Shown here: positions 1 to 6,588 of the stretch, in pieces
How positions within the stretch are numbered: position 1 is the stretch's first letter
Layout: every line of letters begins with the position of its first letter
NCBI GenBank assembly: GCA_039908535.1
Contig: JAMOAW010000040.1
Coordinates: 1-25,238 of the forward strand
Direction of reading: 5' to 3'
DNA length: 25,238 nt
Source: JAMOAW01 sp039908535
GTDB lineage: Bacteria; Pseudomonadota; Magnetococcia; Magnetococcales; JADFZT01
Made by a program: the position numbers and the translations under genes
The notes under the pieces: model-generated
Seen by the model: the letters and a program-made list of their open reading frames with translations, nothing else
Databases searched by the model: none
What the model was told of the DNA's origin: nothing

Positions 1-132
1 CTTTTGCTTTTGCTTTTGCTTTTGCTTTTGCTTTTGCTTTTGCTTTTGCTTTTGCTTTTGCTTTTGCTTTTGCTTTTGCTTTTGCTTTTGCTTTTGCTTT
101 TGCTTTTGCTTTTGCTTTTACTTTTGCTTTTG
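1..132. repeat. (CTTTTG)22 hexanucleotide tandem repeat
   Basis: Twenty-two consecutive 6-bp units run from the first base of the window; unit 20 is CTTTTA and the rest are identical. The tract may extend left of the window. It lies inside a longer intergenic repeat (class B) that occurs twice more in the window with only one or two CTTTTG units, so this is a local expansion. The tract gives a poly-leucine reading frame that is not a gene. Confidence 0.97.
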
Positions 133-240
133 ACCTCGGTTTTGCTTTCTTCAAAAAGCAGGGGGATTGGGGGATGCAATCCCCCAAGGTCTTGACTTTG
201 CTTTTTGTTCAGGCACTCGTTAATCGTCCACACTTAAATG
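133..240. repeat. Class B intergenic palindromic repeat, copy 1
   Basis: Directly after the hexamer tract come ACCTCGGTTTTGCTTTC, a GGGGGAT-TG-style palindrome (GGGGGATGCAATCCCCC) and AAGGTCTTGACTTTG. The segment ending near CGTCCACACTT is matched in reverse orientation upstream of the element at 13090-13262. The same core recurs at 17800-17930. No gene is seen between 1 and 327. Confidence 0.8.
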
Positions 241-257
241 TGGTGATACCTATGAGT

Positions 258-336
258 GATGCCCTTCGGGCAAAAAAAATCAAAGGCCAAACCCTGGGGG
301 ATGAATCCCCCAGACCCCCTCTTTTTTTTAAGAATT
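258..336 (+). repeat. Class A intergenic palindromic repeat, copy 1 (left half only)
   Basis: It contains the GCCCTTCGGGC tetraloop-type hairpin, then CAAAGGCC, the palindrome CTGGGGGATGAATCCCCCAG and ACCCCCTC followed by a T-run and AAGAATT. The right half found in other copies is missing. The element runs into the end of rlmB and provides its last codons and its TAA stop. Confidence 0.85.
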
Positions 337-1095
337 GAAAAAAGGTCTTCCCCGTCGCACCTCGTACAGGGCGATCCCTGTTGCTACGGCAACATTTAAA
401 GAAGCCCCTTGGCCCACCATAGGGATAGAAAAAAGCTCGTCGCAGGTTTCGCGCACCAAGCGGCGCAACCCCTTCCCTTCCCCCCCCAGGACCAAACCGG
501 TAGGCTGTGAAAAATCCCCTTTTTGCAAAGGAGTTTCTGCTTCACCCGCCAGTCCATACAGGCGCATGCCCCCCTCTTTTAACTGCCCCATGGCGCGCAC
601 CAAATTGGTAACCCGCACCAGATCCACGCGCTGACCAGAGCCTGCCGAACTTTTCATAGCAGAGGCGGTGAGAGGGGCGGTGCGATCTTTTTGCATCACC
701 ACGGCCAGCACCCCAAATCCTTCTGCCGAGCGCAACACCGCCCCCAAATTACGGGGATCTTCGACGCCATCGAGCAATACCAACACGGGAGGGGTTGGCG
801 AGAGTTCCAAGCGGGTGAGAATCTCTTCCCATCCAGGTTGACGACGCAACCCGGCCCGCACCACCACCCCTTGATGTACGCCATTGCCACTCAGGCGATC
901 CAAGGTGCGCCGATCGACAAACCGAAACGGAATGCGCCGTTCTTTGGCCAAACGGATCACCTCTTCCAAACGCCCCCCTCCCCCCATGCGGATGGAGACC
1001 CCCTCAATGGGTTGTTCTTTATCTTCCAATAGGGCCAAGGCTGGGGTAAGTCCAAAGATAAGGCCCTCTTCTTGTTCTTTTGCTTCCATATTCAT
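328..1095 (-). CDS. rlmB: 23S rRNA (guanosine-2'-O)-methyltransferase, TrmH/RlmB family
   Basis: SpoU/TrmH-type SAM-dependent 2'-O-ribose methyltransferase. By family it methylates G2251 of 23S rRNA during 50S assembly; it forms a dimer and has a trefoil knot. The three SPOUT motifs are visible: EDPRNLGAVLRSAEG near residues 112-125, LVLGGEGKGL at 201-210 and SIPMVGQGASLNVAVATG at 223-240. An N-terminal RNA-binding part (FGLTPALALL) comes first. At 255 aa it has the usual RlmB length. I chose the ATG at 1095 because it overlaps the cysS stop as ATGA and has GGAG nine bases upstream; the longer frame from 1110 has no ribosome site. The last residues FFNS and the stop come from a class A repeat. 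A generic TrmH-family rRNA/tRNA methylase is the alternative. Confidence 0.9.
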   Translation of the reverse strand: MNMEAKEQEEGLIFGLTPALALLEDKEQPIEGVSIRMGGGGRLEEVIRLAKERRIPFRFVDRRTLDRLSGNGVHQGVVVRAGLRRQPGWEEILTRLELSPTPPVLVLLDGVEDPRNLGAVLRSAEGFGVLAVVMQKDRTAPLTASAMKSSAGSGQRVDLVRVTNLVRAMGQLKEGGMRLYGLAGEAETPLQKGDFSQPTGLVLGGEGKGLRRLVRETCDELFSIPMVGQGASLNVAVATGIALYEVRRGRPFFNS

Positions 1096-2564
1096 CGTAA
1101 ACGTCTCCATGTGGTTTCTGTACGGCTATCTAACAGCTCAATATCATGCGCCAATAACTCTTGACGAATGTGATCCGCCTGGGCGAAATCGCGCGCTAAG
1201 CGGGCGGCTTGGCGTTGGTCGATTCGGGTTTGAATCTCGGCATCGGTAAAAGTGGCATCATTTTCGGCGGCATGGGGGGTGGTTTGAGCAAACCAATGTT
1301 CTGGCTCATCGGTAGCGATGCCCAACACGGCCCCAAATTGACGCAGAAAGCGGGCCAGCTCTTGAATCTCCTCTTTGGTGGAGTGAGAGCCCTCGTCCAC
1401 CGAACGATTGAGAAGGCGGGCCACCTCGAACAACACCGCCAACGCCTGTGGGGTATTGAAATCGTCGTCCATGGCGGCTTGAAACCGTTTGGCCTCGGTG
1501 TGCAAAGCTCCGTGTTGGAAGGCCTCCCACGCCCCCACTTCAGCGGGTGGCAACATACCCAACAGGCTCTTTGCCCTTTGTAAGGCCCCATAGAGCCGAT
1601 CCAATTTCGCGCGCGCCGTTTGCAGGTGTTGAAAGCTAAATTCCAAGGGGCTGCGATAGTGGCTGCCTAAAATAAACAGGCGCAAGACGGGACCGGGAAA
1701 TTTGGTTAACAACTCATGGATAGTAAAAAAGTTGCCCAAACTTTTGGACATTTTTTCCACTTCTCCGCCATCCGAGACCACATTGACAAAGCCGTTATGC
1801 AACCAATAGGAGACCCAAGATTTGCCGGTGACCCCTTGGGTCTGGGCGATTTCGTTTTCGTGGTGGGGAAAGATTAAATCTTGGCCGCCTCCGTGGATGT
1901 CAAAGGTTTCGCCTAAATATTTACAGCTCATGGCGGAACATTCGATATGCCATCCTGGGCGTCCAGCTCCCCAGGGGGAAGGCCAATGGGGCTCTTGGGG
2001 TTTAGCCCCTTTCCAGAGGACAAAATCAAGGGGATTGGCCTTACGTTGGTCAATCTCGACCCGGGAACCGGAGATTAAATCCTCTATGCTTTTGCCGGAC
2101 AGTTGTCCATATTGGGCAAAACGATCCACCGCATAAAAAACATCGCCCTGTGATTCGTAGGCCAAGCCATTTTCTTGCAATTTTTGAATAAAAAGGATCA
2201 TCTCTTCCAAATGGTCGGTGGCCCGTGGTTCCACATCGGCCCGGGCCACCCCTAGGGCCGCCATGTCGGTATGGAACGATTCGATGAAGCGGCCGGTTAA
2301 TTGAAAAATATTTTCTCCCAATTCGGCGGCACGACGAATGATTTTATCGTCGATATCGGTAAAATTGCGCACATAAGTGACCTGATAGCCACTGGCGCGC
2401 AGATGCCGAACGATCACATCAAAAACGACCATGACCCGGGCGTGGCCGATATGGCTATGGTCGTATACCGTCACCCCACAGACATAAATGCCCACTTTAC
2501 CTGGGGTTAAAGGGACAAATATTTTTTTTTTGTGACTCAACGAGCAGTAGAGTGCAATGGCCAT
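1092..2564 (-). CDS. cysS: Cysteine--tRNA ligase
   Basis: Class Ia aminoacyl-tRNA synthetase that charges tRNA-Cys in the cytoplasm. The Rossmann signature HIGH is at residues 38-41 and KMSKS at 271-275. The zinc ligands line up as C29, C209, H234 and E238, almost the numbering of well-studied bacterial enzymes. The DALR-type anticodon-binding region and the C-terminal tail (RIDQRQAARLARDFAQADHI) are present, and 490 aa is a normal length. The ATG at 2564 has AGGAG eight bases upstream. The stop overlaps the rlmB start by 4 bp, so the two genes are translationally coupled; cysS-rlmB adjacency is common in bacteria. Nothing looks broken. Confidence 0.97.
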   Translation of the reverse strand: MAIALYCSLSHKKKIFVPLTPGKVGIYVCGVTVYDHSHIGHARVMVVFDVIVRHLRASGYQVTYVRNFTDIDDKIIRRAAELGENIFQLTGRFIESFHTDMAALGVARADVEPRATDHLEEMILFIQKLQENGLAYESQGDVFYAVDRFAQYGQLSGKSIEDLISGSRVEIDQRKANPLDFVLWKGAKPQEPHWPSPWGAGRPGWHIECSAMSCKYLGETFDIHGGGQDLIFPHHENEIAQTQGVTGKSWVSYWLHNGFVNVVSDGGEVEKMSKSLGNFFTIHELLTKFPGPVLRLFILGSHYRSPLEFSFQHLQTARAKLDRLYGALQRAKSLLGMLPPAEVGAWEAFQHGALHTEAKRFQAAMDDDFNTPQALAVLFEVARLLNRSVDEGSHSTKEEIQELARFLRQFGAVLGIATDEPEHWFAQTTPHAAENDATFTDAEIQTRIDQRQAARLARDFAQADHIRQELLAHDIELLDSRTETTWRRLR

Positions 2565-2599
2565 TTAAAAAACTCCTGAGGATAACTTATAGAGAACAT

Positions 2600-2712
2600 G
2601 ATGCCCTTCGGGCAAAAAAAAATCAAAGGCCAAACCCTGGGGGATGAATCCCCCAGACCCCCTCTTTTTTTTAAGAATTAAAAAAAAAGGGTGGGGGGAA
2701 TTGGGGGGCGGT
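2600..2712 (+). repeat. Class A intergenic palindromic repeat, copy 2
   Basis: Same module order as copy 1 but longer: GATGCCCTTCGGGC, CAAAGGCC, CTGGGGGATGAATCCCCCAG, the T-run/AAGAATT/A-run centre, and GGGTGGGGGGAATTGGGGGGCGG. It breaks off before the CTCCGCCCCCC arm. It lies between the divergent cysS and aminotransferase genes, so it sits in a promoter region. Confidence 0.88.
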
Positions 2713-2786
2713 CTTGTTCCACGGCAGAGAGCGTGGTAATCTCCCGCCGTTTTTCATGCCTCCCACACCATTTATGGAATCCTACT

Positions 2787-3998
2787 ATGAACCGTCTTGC
2801 GAAAAGAATCCAAAACGTCAAACCTTCTCCCACCTTAATGATCACCGCCAAAGCCAAGACATTACAGGCTCAAGGCCGGGATGTGATTGGACTTGGTAGT
2901 GGGGAACCCGATTTTGACACCCCCAAACATATCAAAAAGGCTGCAATTCAGGCCCTCAAGGAGGGATTTACCAAATATACCGCTGTGGATGGTATTCCCG
3001 AACTTAAAAAGGCCATTGTGGCCAAATTTGCCGCTGACAATGAACTCACCTATACCCCGAATCAAGTGGTGGTGACGGTGGGAGGCAAGCAGGCCTTTTA
3101 TAATATGGCCCAGGCCATCATTGAAGCCGGAGATGAGGTGATTATTCCCGCCCCCTATTGGGTCTCCTACCCGGACATGATTTATTTGGCCGAAGGCACC
3201 CCGGTTATTGTTCAAACCTCTGAAGAGAAGGGGTTTAAGCTGACCCCCGAACAACTGGAAAAGGCCATCACCCCCAAGACGCGGCTGTTGGTTCTCAACT
3301 CTCCCTCCAATCCCACCGGGGCCACCTACCAAAAAGAGGAGCTTGGGGAGCTTGGGGAGGTGCTTTTAAAACATCCACAGGTGTTGATTGTCACCGACGA
3401 CATATATGAAAAGATCATTTTTGACCGGATGCGTTTTTACAATCTACCGCAAGTGGTCCCTGCACTCAAAGATCGTTGTGTGGTTCTGAATGGTTTTTCC
3501 AAATCGTACTCCATGACGGGTTGGCGTTTGGGGTATGCCGCTGGTCCTGAGTATATTATCAAGGCCATGGTGATGATTCAGTCGCAAAGCACCTCGAATC
3601 CCACCTCATTTGTGCAGCGTGGGGCCGTTGCGGCGTTAACGGGTTCGCAAAAATGTATGGAGCCTATGCTCAGGGCCTTTCACGAACGGCGGGAATTTGT
3701 GGTTAAGAGTTTTAACGCTATGCCCGGCATGCACTGTTTTCCCCCAAAAGGGGCCTTTTACGCCTATCCAAACATAGAAGGCTTATTGGGAAAAACCGCC
3801 CCTGATGGCAAGGTCATTGCCAACTCATTGGATTTGGCCGACATGCTTTTAGACCACTATGATGTCGCCATCGTCCCTGGCATTGCCTTCGGACAAGACC
3901 CCTATTTCCGCATCTCTTTCGCCACCTCCATGACCGACCTAGAGCGCGCCATGAAAAGAATCCATTTGGCGGCGGAAAAGTTGATGGGTAAAGGATAG
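2787..3998 (+). CDS. Class I aminotransferase, aspartate (or aspartate/prephenate) aminotransferase
   Basis: PLP-dependent fold type I enzyme exchanging the amino group between aspartate and 2-oxoglutarate; many members of this subgroup also act on prephenate. The PLP lysine is K239 in NGFSKSYSMTGWRLGY, with NSPSNPTG at 171-178 carrying the conserved Asn and TDDIYEK at 203-209 carrying the Asp that contacts the PLP ring nitrogen. The C-terminal FRISFAT motif has the carboxylate-binding Arg. N-terminal GSGEPDFDTP is typical of the family. Length is 403 aa. I chose ATG 2787 because the family begins with a residue string like NRLAKRI; the frame is open further upstream, but there it reads through repeat DNA. 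The ribosome site is weak (TGGA). Substrate choice cannot be settled from sequence alone. Confidence 0.92.
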   Translation: MNRLAKRIQNVKPSPTLMITAKAKTLQAQGRDVIGLGSGEPDFDTPKHIKKAAIQALKEGFTKYTAVDGIPELKKAIVAKFAADNELTYTPNQVVVTVGGKQAFYNMAQAIIEAGDEVIIPAPYWVSYPDMIYLAEGTPVIVQTSEEKGFKLTPEQLEKAITPKTRLLVLNSPSNPTGATYQKEELGELGEVLLKHPQVLIVTDDIYEKIIFDRMRFYNLPQVVPALKDRCVVLNGFSKSYSMTGWRLGYAAGPEYIIKAMVMIQSQSTSNPTSFVQRGAVAALTGSQKCMEPMLRAFHERREFVVKSFNAMPGMHCFPPKGAFYAYPNIEGLLGKTAPDGKVIANSLDLADMLLDHYDVAIVPGIAFGQDPYFRISFATSMTDLERAMKRIHLAAEKLMGKG

Positions 3999-4017
3999 GA
4001 GTGATTTTGTTGGTCAC

Positions 4018-4071
4018 AAGAACACAGAGAAACAACCCATTCACGATATATAGGAAGTTCTCTGTGTTCTT
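4018..4071. repeat. 14-bp perfect inverted repeat downstream of the aminotransferase
   Basis: AAGAACACAGAGAA at 4018-4031 is the exact reverse complement of TTCTCTGTGTTCTT at 4058-4071, with a 26-base loop. It could act as an RNA hairpin ending the aminotransferase transcript, but there is no clean T-run after it and the loop is long. The rest of 3999-4371 holds a 41-bp direct repeat copy, a GGGGACAGATTTATTTTT element end, and no gene I can support. Confidence 0.75.
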
Positions 4072-4081
4072 TAAGTGACGA

Positions 4082-4122
4082 ATTTGTTGCAGCACTAAAA
4101 ACAGTCATCATACCCTAGAACA
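4082..4122 (+). repeat. 41-bp direct repeat, copy 1
   Basis: The segment starting ATTTGTTGCAGCACTAAAAA recurs at 5531-5571 with one mismatch (A/G at repeat position 36). The two copies bracket the DUF4351 ORF and the group II intron remnant. The second copy begins exactly where the likely intron 3' end stops. Confidence 0.93.
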
Positions 4123-4130
4123 AAAAAAGG

Positions 4131-4149
4131 GGACAGATTTATTTTTAAA
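4131..4149 (+). repeat. GGGGACAGATTTATTTTT element end, left copy
   Basis: GGGGACAGATTTATTTTT here is matched by TGGACAGATTTATTTTTT at 5308-5325, on either side of the DUF4351 ORF and in the same orientation. Motifs of this type (GGGGACAG followed by AT-rich sequence) are familiar around REP/RAYT-type and other small mobile elements. That link is from general knowledge, and no transposase is present here. Confidence 0.6.
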
Positions 4150-4371
4150 GCAATTCTAATTTGATGACAGGTGAAGGCCTTTTAGATTTATTCTTTTCTA
4201 GCGTAACGCTGCGCAAGCTGTTATCCTGATTTAGAGGAATGAAATCAAATCCGCTGGCCAGTAAAATAGGATTTTGTTTGGCCTTCCAACGTGTGACACT
4301 ACCTTCAACCATCAAAATAAAAGGCAGAAACTGAGTTGGGAAATGCTGGGACAAAGACCTGTTGACACTGT

Positions 4372-5283
4372 TTGGTCGGTGAAACACTGAAAAATCTGTT
4401 GGAACCGGTTGGCATCGAAGTGCGTTTGGAAGTTTCAGTCGTTTCCGCTCCGCCCAAGGTGGATTTGATCCTGATAAAACGCGATGGAGACGTTTGGACG
4501 GAAAAGCAACGTTTATTCCTGGCAGATGGTTTGCGAGATCTGGAAGTAGACCATATTTTGGTAGAATTAAAGGTCACTGAAAATTTAAATAAAAAGACGC
4601 TTACATGGATTTCGATGTACGATGCTCTATACCTAGAGACTGCAAAACTGGAACGGAATCAATTGCTCAGTGTCATCATGAGCTCTATTACTCCCAAACG
4701 GGAATATCTTGAACGATATGCATTTCAACCCGTTGGGCTAAGTGGAGTCTATGATACAAAACCCCTGTGGGGTGGCGTTATTCGGTTGATTCTTCTGAAC
4801 GAATTGGCAGACGAAGCCCACAACGCCCCTTTGAAATGCTTTGCTAGTCATCAAGAAGAACGAAAAAAAGCGTTCAAGACAATCAAACAGACAGAGTTGT
4901 TCAGGCTCTCCGTTTCATTTGGTCGAATCATTGTAGGTTTATGGAGGTTGCTCATGAAAGGTTCATTGAATAGTCCAGAGATGGAAGGGATCACGCCTGA
5001 GTATGTTGTTCAACTTGGAAAAGATTGGCTTGACTTATTGGTGGATACAACACCAGATGAAGAGCTTTTTGCCTTGCCAAAGTTTGAGCATCACTTAGTT
5101 CAAAGAATTAAGGATGGTCGCCAGGAAGAAGCCGCAACCATTTTGCTCAAACAGATTCGCCGTAAATTTGGCAATTTACCAGAATGGGTGTCTACAAAAG
5201 TAGGGATTGCAGATGTGGAACTCATCGAAACATGGAGTGACAACTTTGTATTTGCCAATTCAATAGAGGATGTCTTCGCATAG
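4372..5283 (+). CDS. PD-(D/E)XK nuclease-like protein with C-terminal DUF4351 domain (Rpn/transposase-associated type), possibly 5'-truncated
   Basis: The N-terminal part has a restriction-nuclease-like pattern: VDLILI with D31, then VELKVTE with E65 and K67, spaced as in PD-(D/E)XK folds. The last ~50 residues (EEAATILLKQIRRKFGNLP followed by IETWSDNFVFANSIEDVF) match the DUF4351 type often fused to Rpn-like recombination-promoting nucleases. The middle is helical and unrecognised. A TGA lies in frame just upstream at 4363-4365, the only start is a TTG without a ribosome site, and homologues usually have a few dozen more residues in front, so the gene may have lost its 5' end. It is bordered by matching GGACAGATTTATTTTT sequences and 41-bp direct repeats, suggesting a mobile cassette. 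Catalytic activity is inferred only from the motif. Confidence 0.65.
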   Translation: MVGETLKNLLEPVGIEVRLEVSVVSAPPKVDLILIKRDGDVWTEKQRLFLADGLRDLEVDHILVELKVTENLNKKTLTWISMYDALYLETAKLERNQLLSVIMSSITPKREYLERYAFQPVGLSGVYDTKPLWGGVIRLILLNELADEAHNAPLKCFASHQEERKKAFKTIKQTELFRLSVSFGRIIVGLWRLLMKGSLNSPEMEGITPEYVVQLGKDWLDLLVDTTPDEELFALPKFEHHLVQRIKDGRQEEAATILLKQIRRKFGNLPEWVSTKVGIADVELIETWSDNFVFANSIEDVFA

Positions 5284-5307
5284 GACAAAAGAAAAAAAGG
5301 AAAAAAA

Positions 5308-5325
5308 TGGACAGATTTATTTTTT
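5308..5325 (+). repeat. GGACAGATTTATTTTT element end, right copy
   Basis: TGGACAGATTTATTTTTT is a direct-orientation partner of the sequence at 4131-4149. Its T-run joins directly to a maturase reading frame, which suggests that this element boundary cut the group II intron. Confidence 0.6.
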
Positions 5326-5462
5326 TGTGGGCGATGAGGAAATTTAAGCGTCTGAGAGGAGATCAAAGAAAAGCAAGCGGTTGGCTGTCTGGGGTTAGAT
5401 TTAAGCAACCAAGTTTATTTGCTTATTGGGGTCTTTTTCATGCCGGAGAGATTGGACGATAG
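5325..5462 (+). pseudogene. C-terminal fragment of a group II intron reverse transcriptase/maturase
   Basis: The frame reads LWAMRKFKRLRGDQRKASGW, then a stretch ending FAYWGLFHAGEIGR and a TAG stop. The pattern W-x-MRK-(F/Y)-KRLRG ... LFA-(H/Y)-W is what I recognise as the extreme C-terminus of bacterial group II intron maturases. Only about 45 residues remain; the reverse transcriptase domains are missing and no start makes sense. It is followed immediately by a domain V-like hairpin, the expected gene order at an intron 3' end. Identification is by pattern memory and was not checked by alignment. Confidence 0.7.
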
Positions 5463-5530
5463 GAGCCAGATGAATGGAGACATTCACGTCTGGATTTGTG
5501 AGAGCGTGAGGGGGGGGTGGGCTCCCTTGC
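5463..5530 (+). ncRNA. Group II intron domain V (5463-5497) and probable domain VI remnant
   Basis: GAGCCAGATGAATG, a GAGA tetraloop and CATTCACGTCTGG fold as a hairpin with a two-base bulge, the shape of domain V with its AGC catalytic triad. One pair beside the triad (G opposite A in GGATTT) breaks the usual pairing, so it may be decayed. GTGAGAGCGTGAGGGGG and GGGCTCCC follow where domain VI would be. The intron 5' domains are absent. Confidence 0.6.
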
Positions 5531-5571
5531 ATTTGTTGCAGCACTAAAAACAGTCATCATACCCTGGAACA
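5531..5571 (+). repeat. 41-bp direct repeat, copy 2
   Basis: Partner of 4082-4122 with 40 of 41 bases identical. It begins right after the presumed intron 3' end, so it may represent the 3' exon side of the insertion site. Confidence 0.93.
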
Positions 5572-5579
5572 GCACACCT

Positions 5580-5766
5580 CCTGTGGATAACTTTTTCGCA
5601 TTAATTGCAATAATAAATGACGCAATATATTGAAATATATCGTTTAATGGTTTGTGTCGAAAATTTGACTATTTTTATGAAAATGCTAACTTTTTTGACG
5701 ATTTTCTTGAATAAAAAAAATGCTTGTATTCCTATGAAATTTCAGCTAAAAGTTATCCACAGGTCA
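5580..5766 (+). promoter_or_regulatory. CRISPR leader region, bracketed by inverted DnaA-box sequences
   Basis: A very AT-rich stretch of about 185 bp sits just before the first CRISPR repeat, on the side expected for the leader: the repeats end in ATTGAAAC toward the right, and the decayed repeat is at the far end. CCTGTGGATAACTTTT at 5580-5595 is the exact reverse complement of AAAAGTTATCCACAGG at 5748-5763. Each arm contains TTATCCACA, a perfect DnaA box. The array promoter should lie here, but I cannot fix its -35/-10 with confidence. Confidence 0.7.
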
Positions 5767-6487
5767 GGGTCGACCCTCTCCGCCAATTGAGGCGATTGAA
5801 ACCGCTTAACGCTGGATTATGCTGAATGATTCTGGGTCGACCCTCTCCGCCAATTGAGGCGATTGAAACGCCTGTTCGAGGCTCACGAATCCGGCCTTTA
5901 TATGGGTCGACCCTCTCCGCCAATTGAGGCGATTGAAACTCTGTGGCAGTAGCCGCATATTTAATGCTGACGGGTCGACCCTCTCCGCCAATTGAGGCGA
6001 TTGAAACCCCAATTCCTCGACATAGTTTTTGCCGTCGATGGGGTCGACCCTCTCCGCCAATTGAGGCGATTGAAACCAGGAAGTTTGTTTATTTTCGTAG
6101 CCTCCTTGGGGTCGACCCTCTCCGCCAATTGAGGCGATTGAAACCAGGAAGTTTGTTTATTTTCGTAGCCTCCTTGGGGTCGACCCTCTCCGCCAATTGA
6201 GGCGATTGAAACACATTGGCGAATGGCCAGGATGCGAGGCACTCAGGGGTCGACCCTCTCCGCCAATTGAGGCGATTGAAACGGAGTGGTTGTTGACTAT
6301 CGGCCATAGCAACGGTGGGTCGACCCTCTCCGCCAATTGAGGCGATTGAAACTTGCCATCGGTTAATCCATAGCTCATGTTTTTGGGTCGACCCTCTCCG
6401 CCAATTGAGGCGATTGAAACAGCCAGCACGCAACAATTGAAGAACAGTTTCGGGTCGACCCTCTCCGCCAATTGAGGCGATTGATAT
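5767..6487 (+). CRISPR. CRISPR array, 11 repeats of 36 bp and 10 spacers
   Basis: The repeats begin GGGTCGACCC and end GAGGCGATTGAAAC. Starts are at 5767, 5834, 5904, 5972, 6041, 6109, 6177, 6247, 6317, 6385 and 6452. Spacers are 31-34 bp. Spacers 5 (6077-6108) and 6 (6145-6176) are identical. The last repeat ends TTGATAT instead of TTGAAAC. Each repeat has a 10-base self-complementary GGGTCGACCC and a CGCC/GGCG stem around AATTGA. The 3' ATTGAAAC matches the 8-nt crRNA handle typical of Cas6-processed type III (and some type I) arrays. Transcription should run left to right. No cas gene is adjacent; cas6 and cas10 lie at 23.3-25.2 kb. Confidence 0.98.
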
Positions 6488-6496
6488 ATATTTTGT

Positions 6497-6550
6497 AAAA
6501 AATGGGGACAGTATATATATTTTATAATATATATACTGTCCCCATTTTTT
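6497..6550. repeat. 24-bp perfect inverted repeat with GGGGACAGTATATA arms
   Basis: The arms at 6497-6520 and 6527-6550 are exact reverse complements around a 6-base loop; the cores are GGGGACAGTATATATAT and ATATATATACTGTCCCC. The palindrome starts about 10 bp past the decayed last CRISPR repeat. The arm motif resembles small REP/RAYT-associated or MITE-like elements, and a looser relative is at 7078-7137. It would also form a strong hairpin ending transcripts from the array and from hicA. Confidence 0.9.
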
Positions 6551-6588
6551 ACTATCCCATTTTTTCCAAGGTGTGATTGATAATATTT

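Noticed and set aside
4..195. Open frame encoding a poly-leucine protein
   Set aside because: It is only the translation of the CTTTTG hexamer tract; no ribosome site and no protein-like composition beyond the repeat.
258..280. GCCCTTCGGGC followed by A-run as a terminator
   Set aside because: On the plus strand the hairpin is followed by A's, not T's, and on the minus strand the T-run precedes the hairpin; it recurs as part of class A elements.
691..1032. Plus-strand frames antisense to rlmB and cysS (also 884-1249, 1209-1583, 1822-2136)
   Set aside because: Shadow frames of well-recognised genes; no ribosome sites or family features.
1096..1110. Longer rlmB start at 1110
   Set aside because: No ribosome site; the ATG at 1095 overlaps the cysS stop as ATGA and has GGAG nine bases upstream.
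4145..4387. Minus-strand 80-residue open frame upstream of the DUF4351 ORF
   Set aside because: Protein-like in places (FDFIPLNQDNSLRSVTLEKN), but it overlaps the start of the plus-strand ORF and the element end, and has no recognisable family. Could be a gene remnant; not supportable.
5806..6471. Several open frames across the CRISPR array on both strands
   Set aside because: They are periodic translations of the repeats (phrases such as FNRLNWRRGST or PIEAIET recurring) with no biological meaning.
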